Positions 17,405 through 26,962 of a stretch of DNA of 64,000 nucleotides are shown here, one piece after another. A program made the position numbers and the translations under genes. Each line of letters opens with the position of its first letter. Positions within the stretch are counted from its first letter, which is position 1. Origin of the DNA: Mycolicibacter nonchromogenicus (lineage in GTDB: Bacteria; Actinomycetota; Actinomycetes; Mycobacteriales; Mycobacteriaceae); the NCBI RefSeq assembly GCF_002101775.1, contig NZ_LQPI01000036.1, forward strand, positions 33,220 to 97,219, read 5' to 3'. Below the pieces are notes generated by a model. It was not told where the DNA came from. It made no database searches and saw only the letters and a program-made list of their open reading frames with translations.

Positions 17405-18283
17405 ATGCTTTTCGTCAAGGGTCACGGCACCCAGAACGACTTCGTGTTGCTGCCGGACCTCGACGCGGCACTGAAGCTGACCCCTGCCGCGGTGGCCGCG
17501 CTGTGCGATCGTCGCCGCGGCCTGGGTGCCGACGGTCTGTTGCGGGTGACCACCGCCGGGGCCGCAGCGAGCGCAGGAGTGCTCGACCAGCTGCCCGAAG
17601 GAGTCGCGGCGGGCGACTGGTTCATGGACTACCGCAACGCCGACGGCTCGGTGGCCGAGATGTGCGGCAACGGAGTCCGGGTGTTCGCGCACTATCTGCG
17701 TGCCGCCGGCCTGGAATCCCGCGACGAGTTCGTGGTCGGTTCGCTGGCCGGGCCGCGGCCGGTGACCGTGCACCACGCCGACGAGGTGCACGCCGAGGTC
17801 ACCGTCGATATGGGTAAACCGAACCTGCTCGGTAGTTCCGGACCGGCATTTGAGGCACTGGTCGGGGGCCGGCGGTTCGCCGGCCTGGGGGTTGACGTCG
17901 GCAACCCGCACCTGGCCTGCGTCGATCCGGGGCTGTCCCGGGCAGAGCTGGCCGCCCTGGATGTCGGCGCCCCGGTGTCCTTCGACGCCACGCAATTCCC
18001 GAACGGGGTGAACGTGGAGATCCTGACCGCTCCGCAGGACGGCGCGGTGGCCATGCGGGTGCATGAGCGCGGGGTCGGGGAGACCCGCTCGTGCGGCACC
18101 GGGACGGTGGCCGCCGTGGTGGCGGCCCTGGCGCATACCGGAGCCTCCACCGGCGCGCTGCGAGTCGACATCCCCGGCGGAGCGGTCAGCGTCACCGTCA
18201 CCGAGGCGGGCAGCTACCTGCGCGGCCCGTCGGAGCTGGTGGCACGCGGCGACATCGCACCGCGGTGGTGGGCGGCCCAGTGA
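17405..18283 (+). CDS. dapF: diaminopimelate epimerase DapF
   Basis: A 292-residue enzyme interconverting LL- and meso-diaminopimelate for lysine and peptidoglycan synthesis. The two catalytic cysteines are C87 ([10 protein letters not shown]) and C230 (RSCGTGT), giving the two-base mechanism. The N-terminal [10 protein letters not shown] is characteristic. The ATG at 17405 lies just after miaA, and the TGA overlaps the GTG of hflX, so miaA-dapF-hflX form one operon. Confidence 0.96.
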   Translation: MLFVKGHGTQNDFVLLPDLDAALKLTPAAVAALCDRRRGLGADGLLRVTTAGAAASAGVLDQLPEGVAAGDWFMDYRNADGSVAEMCGNGVRVFAHYLRAAGLESRDEFVVGSLAGPRPVTVHHADEVHAEVTVDMGKPNLLGSSGPAFEALVGGRRFAGLGVDVGNPHLACVDPGLSRAELAALDVGAPVSFDATQFPNGVNVEILTAPQDGAVAMRVHERGVGETRSCGTGTVAAVVAALAHTGASTGALRVDIPGGAVSVTVTEAGSYLRGPSELVARGDIAPRWWAAQ

Positions 18284-19701
18284 ACTATTCCGACTCGAGG
18301 CCGCAGCCCAGCACGGGTGAGCTGAACCTCGACGACCGCGCGGCGCTGCGCCGCGTCGCCGGTCTTTCCACCGAACTCGCCGACATCTCCGAGGTCGAAT
18401 ACCGCCAACTGCGGCTGGAGCGCGTGGTGCTGGTCGGGGTGTGGACCGAGGGCACCGCCGCCGAGGCCGACGCCAGCATGGTCGAACTTGCGGCGTTGGC
18501 CGAAACCGCCGGTTCGCAAGTGCTCGAAGGCCTGATCCAGCGACGCGAACGGCCCGACCCGGCCACCTACATCGGTTCCGGCAAGGCCCAGGAACTGCGG
18601 GAGATGGTGCTGGCCACCGGCGCCGACACCGTGATCTGCGATGGCGAGCTGTCCCCGGCGCAGCTGAACGCGCTGGAGAAGGCGGTCAAGGTCAAGGTGA
18701 TCGACCGCACCGCGCTGATTCTCGACATCTTCGCCCAGCACGCCACCAGCGCCGAGGGCAAGGCGCAGGTGGCGCTCGCGCAGATGCAGTACATGCTGCC
18801 GCGGCTGCGTGGCTGGGGCGAGTCGATGTCACGGCAGGCCGGTGGCCGGGCCGGTGGCGCCGGCGGCGGGGTGGGCACGCGCGGTCCCGGTGAGACCAAG
18901 ATCGAGACCGACCGGCGCCGCATCCGGGAGCGGATGTCCAAACTGCGCCGCGAGATCAAGGCGATGAAGCAGGTGCGGGACACTCAGCGCAGCCGCCGCC
19001 GGCACAGCGATGTCCCTTCGGTGGCGATCGTCGGTTACACCAACGCGGGCAAGTCCAGCCTGCTCAACGCGCTGACCGGTGCCGGGGTGCTGGTTCAGGA
19101 TGCGTTGTTCGCCACACTGGAACCCACCACGCGCCGTGGGCAATTCGACGATGACCGCCCGTTTGTGCTGACCGACACAGTCGGTTTCGTGCGGCATCTG
19201 CCCACCCAGTTGGTGGAGGCGTTCCGTTCCACGCTGGAGGAGGTGGCCGACGCCGATCTGCTGGTGCATGTGGTCGACGGCTCCGACCCGGCGCCGCTGG
19301 CGCAGATCAGCGCGGTGCGCGAGGTGATCTCGGAAGTGATCGCCGAACACGATTCCGGGCCGGGTGGTCAGCGTGCTCCGGAACTGTTGGTGGTCAACAA
19401 GATTGACGCGGCCGGAGATCTCGCGCTGGCGCAGCTGCGGCGTGCTTTGCCCGAAGCGGTGTTCGTCTCAGCGCACACCGGCGAGGGCATCGACGCGCTG
19501 CGTCAACGGATGGGGCAGTTGGTGGCGCCGGTCGACACCGCGGTTGATGTTGTCATCCCTTACGGGCGTGGCGATTTGGTGGCCCGCGTGCATGAGCACG
19601 GTCGCGTGCAGCAGGCTGAGCACGGCGAGGGCGGTACCCGCATCCGCGCCCGCGTGCCCGCGGCATTGGCGGCCAGTCTGCGGGAATTCGCCGCGTTTTA
19701 G
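18280..19701 (+). CDS. hflX: ribosome-associated GTPase HflX
   Basis: A 473-residue HflX. The N-terminal nucleotide-binding domain contains [16 protein letters not shown], followed by the Gly-rich linker ([18 protein letters not shown]) and coiled-coil helices. The GTPase domain has G1 GYTNAGKS (about 252-259), G3 DTVGF and G4 NKID. HflX splits stalled 70S ribosomes under heat or antibiotic stress. The start is GTG 18280, overlapping the dapF stop. Confidence 0.95.
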   Translation: MNYSDSRPQPSTGELNLDDRAALRRVAGLSTELADISEVEYRQLRLERVVLVGVWTEGTAAEADASMVELAALAETAGSQVLEGLIQRRERPDPATYIGSGKAQELREMVLATGADTVICDGELSPAQLNALEKAVKVKVIDRTALILDIFAQHATSAEGKAQVALAQMQYMLPRLRGWGESMSRQAGGRAGGAGGGVGTRGPGETKIETDRRRIRERMSKLRREIKAMKQVRDTQRSRRRHSDVPSVAIVGYTNAGKSSLLNALTGAGVLVQDALFATLEPTTRRGQFDDDRPFVLTDTVGFVRHLPTQLVEAFRSTLEEVADADLLVHVVDGSDPAPLAQISAVREVISEVIAEHDSGPGGQRAPELLVVNKIDAAGDLALAQLRRALPEAVFVSAHTGEGIDALRQRMGQLVAPVDTAVDVVIPYGRGDLVARVHEHGRVQQAEHGEGGTRIRARVPAALAASLREFAAF

Positions 19702-19891
19702 GCAATGTGGCGCCGGTGCGATAGGCTGGTGCTCACGCGTCGTGGAACGCTTACTCACCGCCGTCATGGCCGTGAAGCTCTTCTCGCGGCGATCGCTATT
19801 GCCACCAGGCAATCTCGCCAACTCTGTGTTGCAGACAGATCTGTGCCGTCTGACGGCCGCTGCGGCACAGCCTATGCCCGAAAGGCATCTC

Positions 19892-21262
19892 ATGACTACC
19901 AATTCATTTGCCGACCTCGGCGTGCCCGCTGACCTTGTCGGTGTGCTCGCCGCGAGCGGTATCGCCGCTCCCTTCCCCATCCAGGTCGCGACCCTGCCGG
20001 ACAGCCTGGCCGGCCGCGATGTGCTCGGCCGGGGCAAGACCGGCAGCGGCAAGACGCTGGCGTTCTCACTGCCGCTGGTGGCCCGGCTGGCCGGCGAGAG
20101 GCGACGTCCCGCGCGGCCGAGTGGCCTGGTGCTGGCACCCACCCGGGAGCTGGCCACCCAGATCGCCGCAACGCTGGAGCCGTTGGCGCAGGCCAGTGGG
20201 CTGAAGGTGACCACCATCTTCGGCGGGGTGTCGCAGAACCGTCAGGTGGCCGCGCTCAACGCCGGCGCCGACATCGTGGTGGCCTGCCCGGGCCGTCTCG
20301 AAGACCTGATGAAACAGCGGCTGATCACACTGGACGCGGTGCGCATCAGCGTGCTGGACGAAGCCGACCACATGGCCGATCTCGGATTCCTGCCGGGAGT
20401 CACCCGCATTCTGGCCGCGACCGCGGAAACCGGTCAGCGACTGCTGTTTTCGGCGACCCTGGACAATGGGGTCGACAAGCTGGTCCGGCGCTTTTTGCGG
20501 AACCCGGTGTCGCACTCCGTCGATGAACTCGACGCGCCCCCTCCGGCAATGACCCATCACGTGTTCCACGTCTCCGGTCTTCAGGACAAGAAGGACTTGG
20601 TGCAGCTGTTGGCATCGGGCACCGGGCGCCGGATCCTGTTCCTGCGCACGAAGCATCAGGCACGGAAACTGGCCCGCCAGCTCACCGAGTCCGGTGTGCC
20701 GTCGGTCGATCTGCACGGCAACCTGTCCCAGCCCGCCCGCGAGCGCAACCTCGCGGCATTCTCCGACGGGGATGTCCGAGTCCTGGTGGCCACCGACATC
20801 GCCGCGCGTGGCGTTCACGTCGACGAGGTGGAGCTGGTGGTCCACGTGGACCCGCCCGCCGAGCACAAGGCCTACCTGCACCGGTCCGGCCGGACCGCAC
20901 GGGCCGGCAGCGCCGGAGATGTCGTCACCGTGGTCCTGCCCGAGCAGCGCCGCGAGACCCAGGTGCTGCTGCGCCGCGCCGGGATCAGCGTCGCCCCCCA
21001 ACAGGTGGCCGTCGATTCCGCTTCGGTGCTCGCGCTGGTGGGGGAGGTGGCCCCGTTGCGGGCGCCCGCGCCGGTGGCCCCGAAGGCCGCTCCGCCGGCC
21101 CGCGCCAAGCTTTCACCGGGCCAGACCTCGCCGGGCCAGTCCGGTCGCCCGCGGCGCCGTCGCGGCGGCGGCGGGACTGCGCAGCCTGCCTCGCAGGCCG
21201 ATGGCCGGGGTCGCCAGCGCGCCGGCGCCGGATCGCGGCGACAGAGTGCGGCAGTGCGTTAG
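19892..21262 (+). CDS. DEAD-box RNA helicase (RhlE-like)
   Basis: A 456-residue helicase. It has the Q motif (FADLGVPADL...FPIQ, Q31), Walker A GKTGSGKT at 48-55, DEAD at 156-159 (VLDEADHMAD), SAT (FSATLD) and the C-terminal HRSGRTARAG. The C-terminal tail is Pro/Arg-rich (RPRRRRGGGG) and likely binds RNA. Walker A begins GRGKTGSGKT rather than the usual AQTGSGKT, as in other actinobacterial members. ATG 19892 is chosen; the frame is open upstream to about 19766 (see findings). It probably unwinds structured RNA. Confidence 0.9.
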   Translation: MTTNSFADLGVPADLVGVLAASGIAAPFPIQVATLPDSLAGRDVLGRGKTGSGKTLAFSLPLVARLAGERRRPARPSGLVLAPTRELATQIAATLEPLAQASGLKVTTIFGGVSQNRQVAALNAGADIVVACPGRLEDLMKQRLITLDAVRISVLDEADHMADLGFLPGVTRILAATAETGQRLLFSATLDNGVDKLVRRFLRNPVSHSVDELDAPPPAMTHHVFHVSGLQDKKDLVQLLASGTGRRILFLRTKHQARKLARQLTESGVPSVDLHGNLSQPARERNLAAFSDGDVRVLVATDIAARGVHVDEVELVVHVDPPAEHKAYLHRSGRTARAGSAGDVVTVVLPEQRRETQVLLRRAGISVAPQQVAVDSASVLALVGEVAPLRAPAPVAPKAAPPARAKLSPGQTSPGQSGRPRRRRGGGGTAQPASQADGRGRQRAGAGSRRQSAAVR

Positions 21263-21343
21263 CACCGACACCCACCAGTGCGTCGCCCAACCATCCGGTT
21301 GGTCTATTCTCGTCCCAAAGTTCCGTCGACCGGAGGTCAGGCA

Positions 21344-22504
21344 ATGAGTGCCGCAGTCAAGTACCAGCGAACCCTGTTCGAGCCCGAACACGAACTGTTC
21401 CGGGAGTCGTTCCGCGCCTTCCTGGATCGGCACGCCGCGCCTTACCAGGAGGAGTGGGAGAAGGCCAAGATCGTCGACCGCTCCGTGTGGCTTGAGGCCG
21501 GCAAGCAGGGCTTCTTGGGCATGGCGGTGCCCGAACAGTACGGCGGCGGCGGCAACCCGGACTTCCGCTACAACACGATCATCACCGAGGAAGTCACCGC
21601 CGGCCGCTACAGCGGCTTGGGTTTCAGCCTGCACAACGACGTCTGCGCGCCGTACCTGCTGGAACTGTGCAATGAAGAGCAGAAGCAGCGCTGGCTGCCC
21701 AAGTTCTGCACGGGCGAGCTGATCACCGCGATCGCGATGACCGAGCCGGGCACCGGCAGTGACCTGCAGGGCATCAAGACCCGGGCGGTCCGGCAGGGCG
21801 ACCACTATGTGCTCAACGGTTCCAAGACGTTCATCACCAACGGCATCCACTCCGACCTGGTGATCGTGGTCGCCCAGACCGACCCCGAGAAGGGCGCCCA
21901 GGGCTTCTCCCTGCTGGTCGTGGAGCGCGGGATGGAGGGCTTCGAGCGCGGCCGTCACCTGGACAAGATCGGTTTGGACGCCCAGGACACCGCCGAGCTG
22001 TCCTTCACCGACGTCCATGTCCCGGTGGAGAACCTGCTCGGAGAAGAGGGCAAGGGCTTCATCTATCTGATGCAGAACCTGCCGCAGGAGCGGATCTCGA
22101 TCGCGATCATGGCCGCCGGCGCGATGGAGGCGGTGCTGGAGCAGACGATCCAGTACACCAAGGAGCGCAAGGCGTTCGGTAAGCCGATCGGCAGTTTCCA
22201 GAACAGCCGGTTCCTGCTGGCCGAGCTGGCCACCGAGGCCACCGTGGTGCGGATGCTGGTCGACGAGTTCGTGCGGCTGCACCTGGACAAGAAGCTCACC
22301 GTCGAGCAGGCCGCGATGGCCAAGTGGTATGCCACTGAGAAGCAGGTGCACCTGATCGACCGCTGCCTGCAGCTGCACGGTGGATACGGCTACATGCGCG
22401 AATACCCGGTTGCACGGGCTTATCTGGATGCCCGTGTTCAGACCATTTACGGTGGCACCACCGAGATCATGAAAGAGATCATCGGCCGCAGCCTCGGCGT
22501 CTAG
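21344..22504 (+). CDS. fadE20: acyl-CoA dehydrogenase FadE20
   Basis: A 386-residue acyl-CoA dehydrogenase, the length of Rv2724c. It has the FAD/substrate motifs ITAIAMTEPGTGSDLQGIKT and LNGSKTFITNGIHSDLV, and the C-terminal QLHGGYGYMREYPVARAYLD and YGGTTEIMKEII. It oxidises acyl-CoA thioesters at the alpha-beta bond, passing electrons to ETF; chain-length preference is not predictable. The ATG at 21344 follows CGGAGGT. It is followed by a strong terminator hairpin. Confidence 0.93.
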   Translation: MSAAVKYQRTLFEPEHELFRESFRAFLDRHAAPYQEEWEKAKIVDRSVWLEAGKQGFLGMAVPEQYGGGGNPDFRYNTIITEEVTAGRYSGLGFSLHNDVCAPYLLELCNEEQKQRWLPKFCTGELITAIAMTEPGTGSDLQGIKTRAVRQGDHYVLNGSKTFITNGIHSDLVIVVAQTDPEKGAQGFSLLVVERGMEGFERGRHLDKIGLDAQDTAELSFTDVHVPVENLLGEEGKGFIYLMQNLPQERISIAIMAAGAMEAVLEQTIQYTKERKAFGKPIGSFQNSRFLLAELATEATVVRMLVDEFVRLHLDKKLTVEQAAMAKWYATEKQVHLIDRCLQLHGGYGYMREYPVARAYLDARVQTIYGGTTEIMKEIIGRSLGV

Positions 22505-22544
22505 CGACGCTTTCGGGAAGGATTTGGCGCCCATTGCGGCGCTG

Positions 22545-22581
22545 CAAGGGGCGCTACCTGCACGTTTGGTAGCGCCCCTTG
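22545..22581 (+). terminator. intrinsic-type terminator hairpin after fadE20
   Basis: CAAGGGGCGCTACC pairs exactly with GGTAGCGCCCCTTG across a 9-base loop (14-bp stem, 22545-22558 with 22568-22581). It is followed by TTCCGTTC rather than a full U-run, the usual mycobacterial form. It lies 41 bases after the fadE20 stop. Confidence 0.8.
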
Positions 22582-22740
22582 TTCCGTTCGGCGCAGCCGG
22601 TTTGGCATCATTTCAGCATCGGCTGGGTATCTGTTTCCGCAATATCGGTGACACGGCTTCGAATCTCGGGCCGATTGCGGGAAAGTCTAAGCCGGAAACA
22701 TTTGCGTCGATAATGTCGATAATGATGCCTGGGAGGGCTG
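22582..22740 (+). other. promoter-bearing intergenic region before the LGFP gene
   Basis: This stretch holds a 9-base tandem repeat gtcgataat (22706-22714 and 22715-22723) about 18-35 bases before the GTG start. GATAATG-like hexamers within it could be a -10 element. GGGAGGG at 22731-22737 is the ribosome-binding site. No gene is seen. Confidence 0.4.
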
Positions 22741-24747
22741 GTGACTAGTCGGAAAGATCGGTTCGGCAACACGGCGGTGCGCATGGCGCTCGGCCTGGCG
22801 GCGACGGTCACCGTGCTCTTGTCGGTGCAGACCGCTGCTGCGACGCCCGACAGTGATGCCCACGACGCCATTACGGCGGCATGGGAGGCGGCAGGTGGCG
22901 ATGGGTCGCCGCTGGGTCCGCCCAAGGGCGACGTGCACCCGGCCGGGGTCGGATTCGCCCAGGACTTCGCCGGTGGCACCGTTTTCTTCACCCCGGAGAC
23001 CGGCGCGAAGGCGCTGTACGGTGCGATCCTCGACAAGTACGAGGCGCTGGGCGGCGCGGCCGATAACGGCCTCGGATTCCCCAGCAGCGATGAACTGCCC
23101 GGGCTGGTTCCGGACAGTCGGGTGGCCATCCTGTCCGGCGCCGACAACCCGGTGATCTTCTGGACACCCGAACACGGCGCCCACGTGGTGCGCGGACCCA
23201 TCAACGCAGCATGGGACAAGCTGGGCAGCTCCACCGGCGCGCTCGGGGTTCCGGTCGAGGACGAGAGCTACGACGGTGCCGTGGTCACCCAGAAGTTCAG
23301 CAATGGTGCGCTGTCCTTCGACAGTGCGACCAGGACGTTCACCTCGGTTCCGCCGGAGCTGGCGGAGCAGCTGGCCGATCTGCAGGTTCAGGTCGACGCG
23401 GCGGCCGCCATCGACCAGGCCTGGCGCAGTGCCGGCGGTCCCGCCGGAGCGCTGGGGGCCAAGCAGGGCGATCAGTACCCCGTCGGCGACAACGGCGGCG
23501 TGGGCCAGGACTTCGCCCACGGCAAGGTCTACTTCAGCCCGGTGACCGGCGCCAATGCCGTCCTGGGTGAAGTTCTGGCCAAGTACGAGTCACTGGGCGG
23601 TCCCGCCGGCAGTGACCTCGGCTTCCCGATCACCGGCACGGCTGACGGTGCGATCCCGGGCAGCAAATTCAATTCGTTCGCCGCTGACGACGAGCCGGTG
23701 ATCTTCTTCAGCCCCGACAACGGTGCCTTCGTGGTGCGCGGCGCGGTGAAGGCGGCGTGGGACAAGCTCGACGCAGCCGCCGGAAAGCTGGGCGCCCCGG
23801 TGGGTGATGCGACCGTCGAAGGTGACGTGGTGTCGCAGAAGTTCACCGGCGGGTTGATCGCCTGGAACCAGGCGAACAGCACGTTCAGCACGGAACCGGC
23901 TGAGTTGGCGGAATCGCTGTCGGGCCTGCAGATTCCCGGGCTGATCCTGCCCGACGGCAGCAAGGCGACGTCGACTGGGCCGGCCAAGGAAACGCACTGG
24001 AACTGGATGTGGGTCTTGATCCCGGTTGCCGTACTGGCGGTGCTGGGCGCCCTCGGCGGCGCGGCTATGTGGTGGCAGCGGCGTCGTCCGGCCGCCGTCC
24101 TGCCCGACTCGCCGGCTGCCGGGCCGGCCCCGGTCGCCGACGACTACGACGACGGCGCCGAGCAGTGGGCCCACCACGAATCGCGCGACGACCACCGCGA
24201 CGACTCTCGTGAGCACGAGGGCACGGTTCGACTGCCGAGTCGCTACGGCGCTTCCGCATCGCCGTATGTGTCCGAGCCTGAGCTGCCCGTCTCCTCACCC
24301 CCGGATGCGCCGTGGCTGCACTATGGCGAGCACGAGAGCGAGGCGGAAGTCGACGACGATGACGACACCGACACCGCCCCCACCCGGGTGGTGACCGAAG
24401 AAGAGTTCGGCACCGGCCGGCACGCCGTGGGTCAGGCCGGCGCGGGGTCGGACCCGCGCGGCTTCGGCGGCGGCGCGGAGCCCCGCCGGTTCGGCGGCGG
24501 CACGGACACTCGCACGGTGGGCGGCGGCGAATCGCGCACCTTCGGCGTCGACGAATCGGCGCACCCGGTGATGCACCTGCCGCTGGACGACCCGTACCAG
24601 CAGCCGAAGGGCTACCCGATCAAGGCGAACATCGGCTCGGGGCTCTACTACACCCCGCAGAACGCCCTGTATGACGACACGCTCGCCGAGATCTGGTTTG
24701 CCACCGAGGACGCGGCACGGCTCAACGGCTTCACTCGGGCCGGCTGA
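22741..24747 (+). CDS. LGFP-repeat transmembrane protein (Rv2721c-like)
   Basis: A 668-residue protein. It begins with a signal sequence (about residues 10-35, ending in TAAATPD). The extracytoplasmic part is LGFP-type modules arranged as a duplicated unit (about 38-215 and 218-395); each has AxxxGGxxGxLG, FAQDFAxGxVFFTP and YExLGGxxGSDLGFP. A membrane helix (about 420-443) and an acidic, Gly-rich cytoplasmic tail (445-668) follow. LGFP repeats are thought to anchor proteins to the arabinogalactan/cell wall of mycolata. The GTG at 22741 has a GGGAGG site. Confidence 0.82.
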   Translation: MTSRKDRFGNTAVRMALGLAATVTVLLSVQTAAATPDSDAHDAITAAWEAAGGDGSPLGPPKGDVHPAGVGFAQDFAGGTVFFTPETGAKALYGAILDKYEALGGAADNGLGFPSSDELPGLVPDSRVAILSGADNPVIFWTPEHGAHVVRGPINAAWDKLGSSTGALGVPVEDESYDGAVVTQKFSNGALSFDSATRTFTSVPPELAEQLADLQVQVDAAAAIDQAWRSAGGPAGALGAKQGDQYPVGDNGGVGQDFAHGKVYFSPVTGANAVLGEVLAKYESLGGPAGSDLGFPITGTADGAIPGSKFNSFAADDEPVIFFSPDNGAFVVRGAVKAAWDKLDAAAGKLGAPVGDATVEGDVVSQKFTGGLIAWNQANSTFSTEPAELAESLSGLQIPGLILPDGSKATSTGPAKETHWNWMWVLIPVAVLAVLGALGGAAMWWQRRRPAAVLPDSPAAGPAPVADDYDDGAEQWAHHESRDDHRDDSREHEGTVRLPSRYGASASPYVSEPELPVSSPPDAPWLHYGEHESEAEVDDDDDTDTAPTRVVTEEEFGTGRHAVGQAGAGSDPRGFGGGAEPRRFGGGTDTRTVGGGESRTFGVDESAHPVMHLPLDDPYQQPKGYPIKANIGSGLYYTPQNALYDDTLAEIWFATEDAARLNGFTRAG

Positions 24748-24914
24748 TCACCGGCGGGTTTCGTACCCGCTGCGGGCCGGCCCGATGGTGCGTCACTGCG
24801 CTGCGGTAGGCCGGCATGCGTGCGGGCTGCGTTGTGTTCCAGGTGCTTTCGGACAGCCTTGGCTGATGTCTGGCGCCGACAGCTCGTCGAACGGTGGGCG
24901 CGGCGCGGGCGTGA

Positions 24915-25601
24915 TCAGATCTTTCGGATGACGGTCACGACCTTGCCCAGCACCACCGCGTCGTTGCCGGGGATGGGGTCGAAAATCGGGTTGTGCGGCA
25001 TCAGCCACACCTGGCCGCCAGTGCGTTTGAACGTCTTGACGGTGGCCTCGCCGTCGATCATGGCGGCCACGATGTCGCCGTTGTCGGCGACGTTCTGCTG
25101 ACGCACCACAACCCAGTCGCCGTCGCAGATCGCGGCGTCCACCATCGATTCGCCGACCACCTTGAGCAGGAACAACTCTCCTTCGCCGACCAGCTCGCGG
25201 GGGAGCGGGAAGACATCCTCAACGGCCTCCTCGGCCAGGATCGGCCCACCGGCCGCGATCCGGCCCAGGACCGGAACGAAAGTGGGCTCGGGCAGTGCAT
25301 CCGAGCCGGCAAAGTCGGTGCGCTGCACGGCCTCGGCGGCGCCGGCCACGTCGTCCTGGCTACGCACATCGACAGCACGGGGACGGTTGGGGTCACGCCG
25401 CAGGTAGCCCTTGCGCTCGAGCGTGCGGAGCTGGTGGGCCACCGAGGACGTCGAAGTCAGCCCGACGGCGTCGCCGATCTCGCGGATGCTCGGCGGATAA
25501 CCACGCTCGTTGACCGAGGCGCGGATGACGTTCAGGATCGTGCGCTGCCGGGCGGTCAGCGCTGAGTCCGGGCCCGTCGAGTTACTGCTGCTGTCACTCA
25601 T
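24915..25601 (-). CDS. lexA: SOS repressor LexA
   Basis: A 228-residue LexA. The winged helix domain (about residues 14-80) includes [20 protein letters not shown]. The self-cleavage bond is A117-G118 (RIAAGGP), and the serine-lysine dyad is S152 (GESMVD) and K189 (ATVKTFK). RecA filaments stimulate the cleavage and derepress SOS genes. The ATG at 25601 is chosen; an in-frame upstream extension to 25727 would run across its own SOS box. Divergent from the LysM gene. Confidence 0.96.
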   Translation of the reverse strand: MSDSSSNSTGPDSALTARQRTILNVIRASVNERGYPPSIREIGDAVGLTSTSSVAHQLRTLERKGYLRRDPNRPRAVDVRSQDDVAGAAEAVQRTDFAGSDALPEPTFVPVLGRIAAGGPILAEEAVEDVFPLPRELVGEGELFLLKVVGESMVDAAICDGDWVVVRQQNVADNGDIVAAMIDGEATVKTFKRTGGQVWLMPHNPIFDPIPGNDAVVLGKVVTVIRKI

Positions 25602-25633
25602 GGGGGCGAATCTAGTCCCACGACGGGGATTAA

Positions 25634-25649
25634 TCAAACATGTGTTCGA
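25634..25649 (-). promoter_or_regulatory. LexA (SOS) box of lexA
   Basis: TCAAAC-ATGT-GTTCGA, the reverse complement TCGAAC-ACAT-GTTTGA being the known autoregulatory box of mycobacterial lexA. It is 33 bases before the lexA start codon. Confidence 0.9.
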
Positions 25650-25683
25650 GGTGTGTCGCGGGACGTTCGAAACTGTCGGCGAC

Positions 25684-25706
25684 TTGTCGGACCCCTTCGC
25701 TAATGT
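25684..25706 (+). promoter_or_regulatory. RecA-NDp / PafBC-type promoter of the LysM gene
   Basis: TTGTCG-GAC, eight bases, then TAATGT (25701-25706) fits the TTGTCRgtg-N8-TAnnnT damage promoter. It resembles closely the one before recA (both have GACCCC...CGCTA in the middle) and points toward the LysM gene 109 bases on. Confidence 0.78.
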
Positions 25707-25727
25707 TTTCGACAACGATTCGATCAC

Positions 25728-25754
25728 ATGTTCGGACTTCGAACATACAATCGA
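25728..25754 (+). promoter_or_regulatory. inverted repeat and weak second SOS-like box
   Basis: ATGTTCG (25728-25734) and CGAACAT (25740-25746) form a perfect inverted repeat with a 5-base spacer. TCGAAC-ATAC-AATCGA (25739-25754) matches the first half of an SOS box exactly and the second half partly. It may add LexA control of the LysM gene; binding is uncertain. Confidence 0.4.
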
Positions 25755-25814
25755 TTAGTATTCGAACAGTCGAGCGAACAGGGTCGCCGACGCCGAGTGA
25801 GGGAGAACCGCAAC

Positions 25815-26315
25815 ATGATGCTCATCGACACGATCGCTCCGACATTCGAGCCGGCCGGAAACGAGCGGACGCAGGCGCATCGCGGTTCCCGGACGTCGGG
25901 CCGCGCCTACCCGATCCGCACCCAGCCGGCACGGCTGGTCCGGCAGCGGCCGGGCGGCGCCCCGCTGCGCCACCGCGGCGCCGGGGTGCGGATGTCGCGG
26001 GCACCGCACCGGCCGCAGCCGGCGAAAGCCATCACCCCGGCGACCACCGTCATGCTGGCCCTGATCGCCGCCGGGATCACCGTGTGGCTCGGGTTGATCG
26101 CCCAGTTCGGGGCGGCGGCGGCCGGCAGCACGTCGGCGGTGCCCGACCAACTCGGCGTAGTGCGGGTCCAGAGCGGGGAGACACTGGCGCACCTGGCGGC
26201 CCGTGTCGCACCGGACGCGCCCGCCGGACAGGTCATCGAGCGCATCCGTGAGCTCAACAGTCTGGAATCGGTGGCCCTCGACGCCGGTCAGACGCTGATC
26301 GCGCCGTTGGGCTGA
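25815..26315 (+). CDS. LysM-domain membrane protein (Rv2719c/ChiZ-like)
   Basis: A 166-residue protein: a basic cytoplasmic N-terminus (1-72), one membrane helix (about 74-103) and a C-terminal LysM domain (115-165: [17 protein letters not shown]...IRELNSLES...[11 protein letters not shown]). In M. tuberculosis this damage-induced protein is linked to inhibition of cell division and cell-wall hydrolysis. ATG 25815 (or 25818) is chosen after GAGGGAGA; the in-frame start at 25728 lies within the regulatory region. It shares a divergent SOS-controlled region with lexA. Confidence 0.85.
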   Translation: MMLIDTIAPTFEPAGNERTQAHRGSRTSGRAYPIRTQPARLVRQRPGGAPLRHRGAGVRMSRAPHRPQPAKAITPATTVMLALIAAGITVWLGLIAQFGAAAAGSTSAVPDQLGVVRVQSGETLAHLAARVAPDAPAGQVIERIRELNSLESVALDAGQTLIAPLG

Positions 26316-26461
26316 GGCGGCAGGTGTCGGTTCGGTCGCCGTCTGCGGCCACTGCTGAGCGCCGGCGGCAACCCGCGCAGGTAGGCTCACAGTTGTCCCA
26401 GTGGTCCACGGAGCCCCAGCTGTCTGAGGGCCTGGGCTCCCGGCACGGCGAAGGAGCGGCG

Positions 26462-26926
26462 TTGCACTGTCCGTTTTGTCGCCATCCAGACTCCCGGGTG
26501 GTGGATTCCCGCGAAGCCGATGACGGTCAGGCGATCCGCCGGCGGCGTTCCTGTCCGGAATGCGGTCGTCGGTTCTCCACGGTGGAGACCGCGGTGTTGG
26601 CAGTGGTGAAACGCAGTGGCGTGACCGAGCCGTTCAGCCGGGAGAAGGTCATCCGCGGCGTTCGCCGGGCCTGCCAGGGGCGTCAGGTCGACGACGACGC
26701 GCTGAACCTGCTGGCGCAGCAGGTGGAAGACGCTGTGCGCGCGGCGGGTTCGCCGGAGATTCCCAGTCACGAGGTGGGTCTGGCGATCCTGGGCCCGCTG
26801 CGCGAACTCGACGAAGTCGCATATCTGCGATTCGCCTCGGTGTACCGGTCCTTTTCGTCGGCCGCCGACTTCGAGCGGGAGATCGAGGCGCTGCGCGAAC
26901 ATCGCGAGATGCCCAGTACCAGTTGA
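26462..26926 (+). CDS. nrdR: ribonucleotide reductase repressor NrdR
   Basis: A 154-residue NrdR. It has an N-terminal zinc ribbon with C3, C6, C31 and C34 (LHCPFC...CPECGRRF) and an ATP-cone from about residue 45 ([19 protein letters not shown]). It senses ATP/dATP and represses nrd genes by binding NrdR boxes. The TTG at 26462 is required to place the cysteines at their usual distance from the start; AAGGAG precedes it. Longer readings add unrelated sequence. Confidence 0.95.
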   Translation: MHCPFCRHPDSRVVDSREADDGQAIRRRRSCPECGRRFSTVETAVLAVVKRSGVTEPFSREKVIRGVRRACQGRQVDDDALNLLAQQVEDAVRAAGSPEIPSHEVGLAILGPLRELDEVAYLRFASVYRSFSSAADFEREIEALREHREMPSTS

Positions 26927-26962
26927 GCCGTGCGGTGAATCGCGGCGCACTACGCTTGCGGC

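Noticed and set aside
18091..18279. Longer N-terminus for hflX
   Set aside because: It would overlap dapF by nearly 200 bases and encodes Arg-rich sequence unlike HflX.
24754..24770. Hairpin between the LGFP gene and lexA as terminator
   Set aside because: Only a 6-bp stem with no U-run; too weak to call.
25762..25777. Further SOS-like box TCGAAC-AGTC-GAGCGA
   Set aside because: The second half matches too few positions to support LexA binding.
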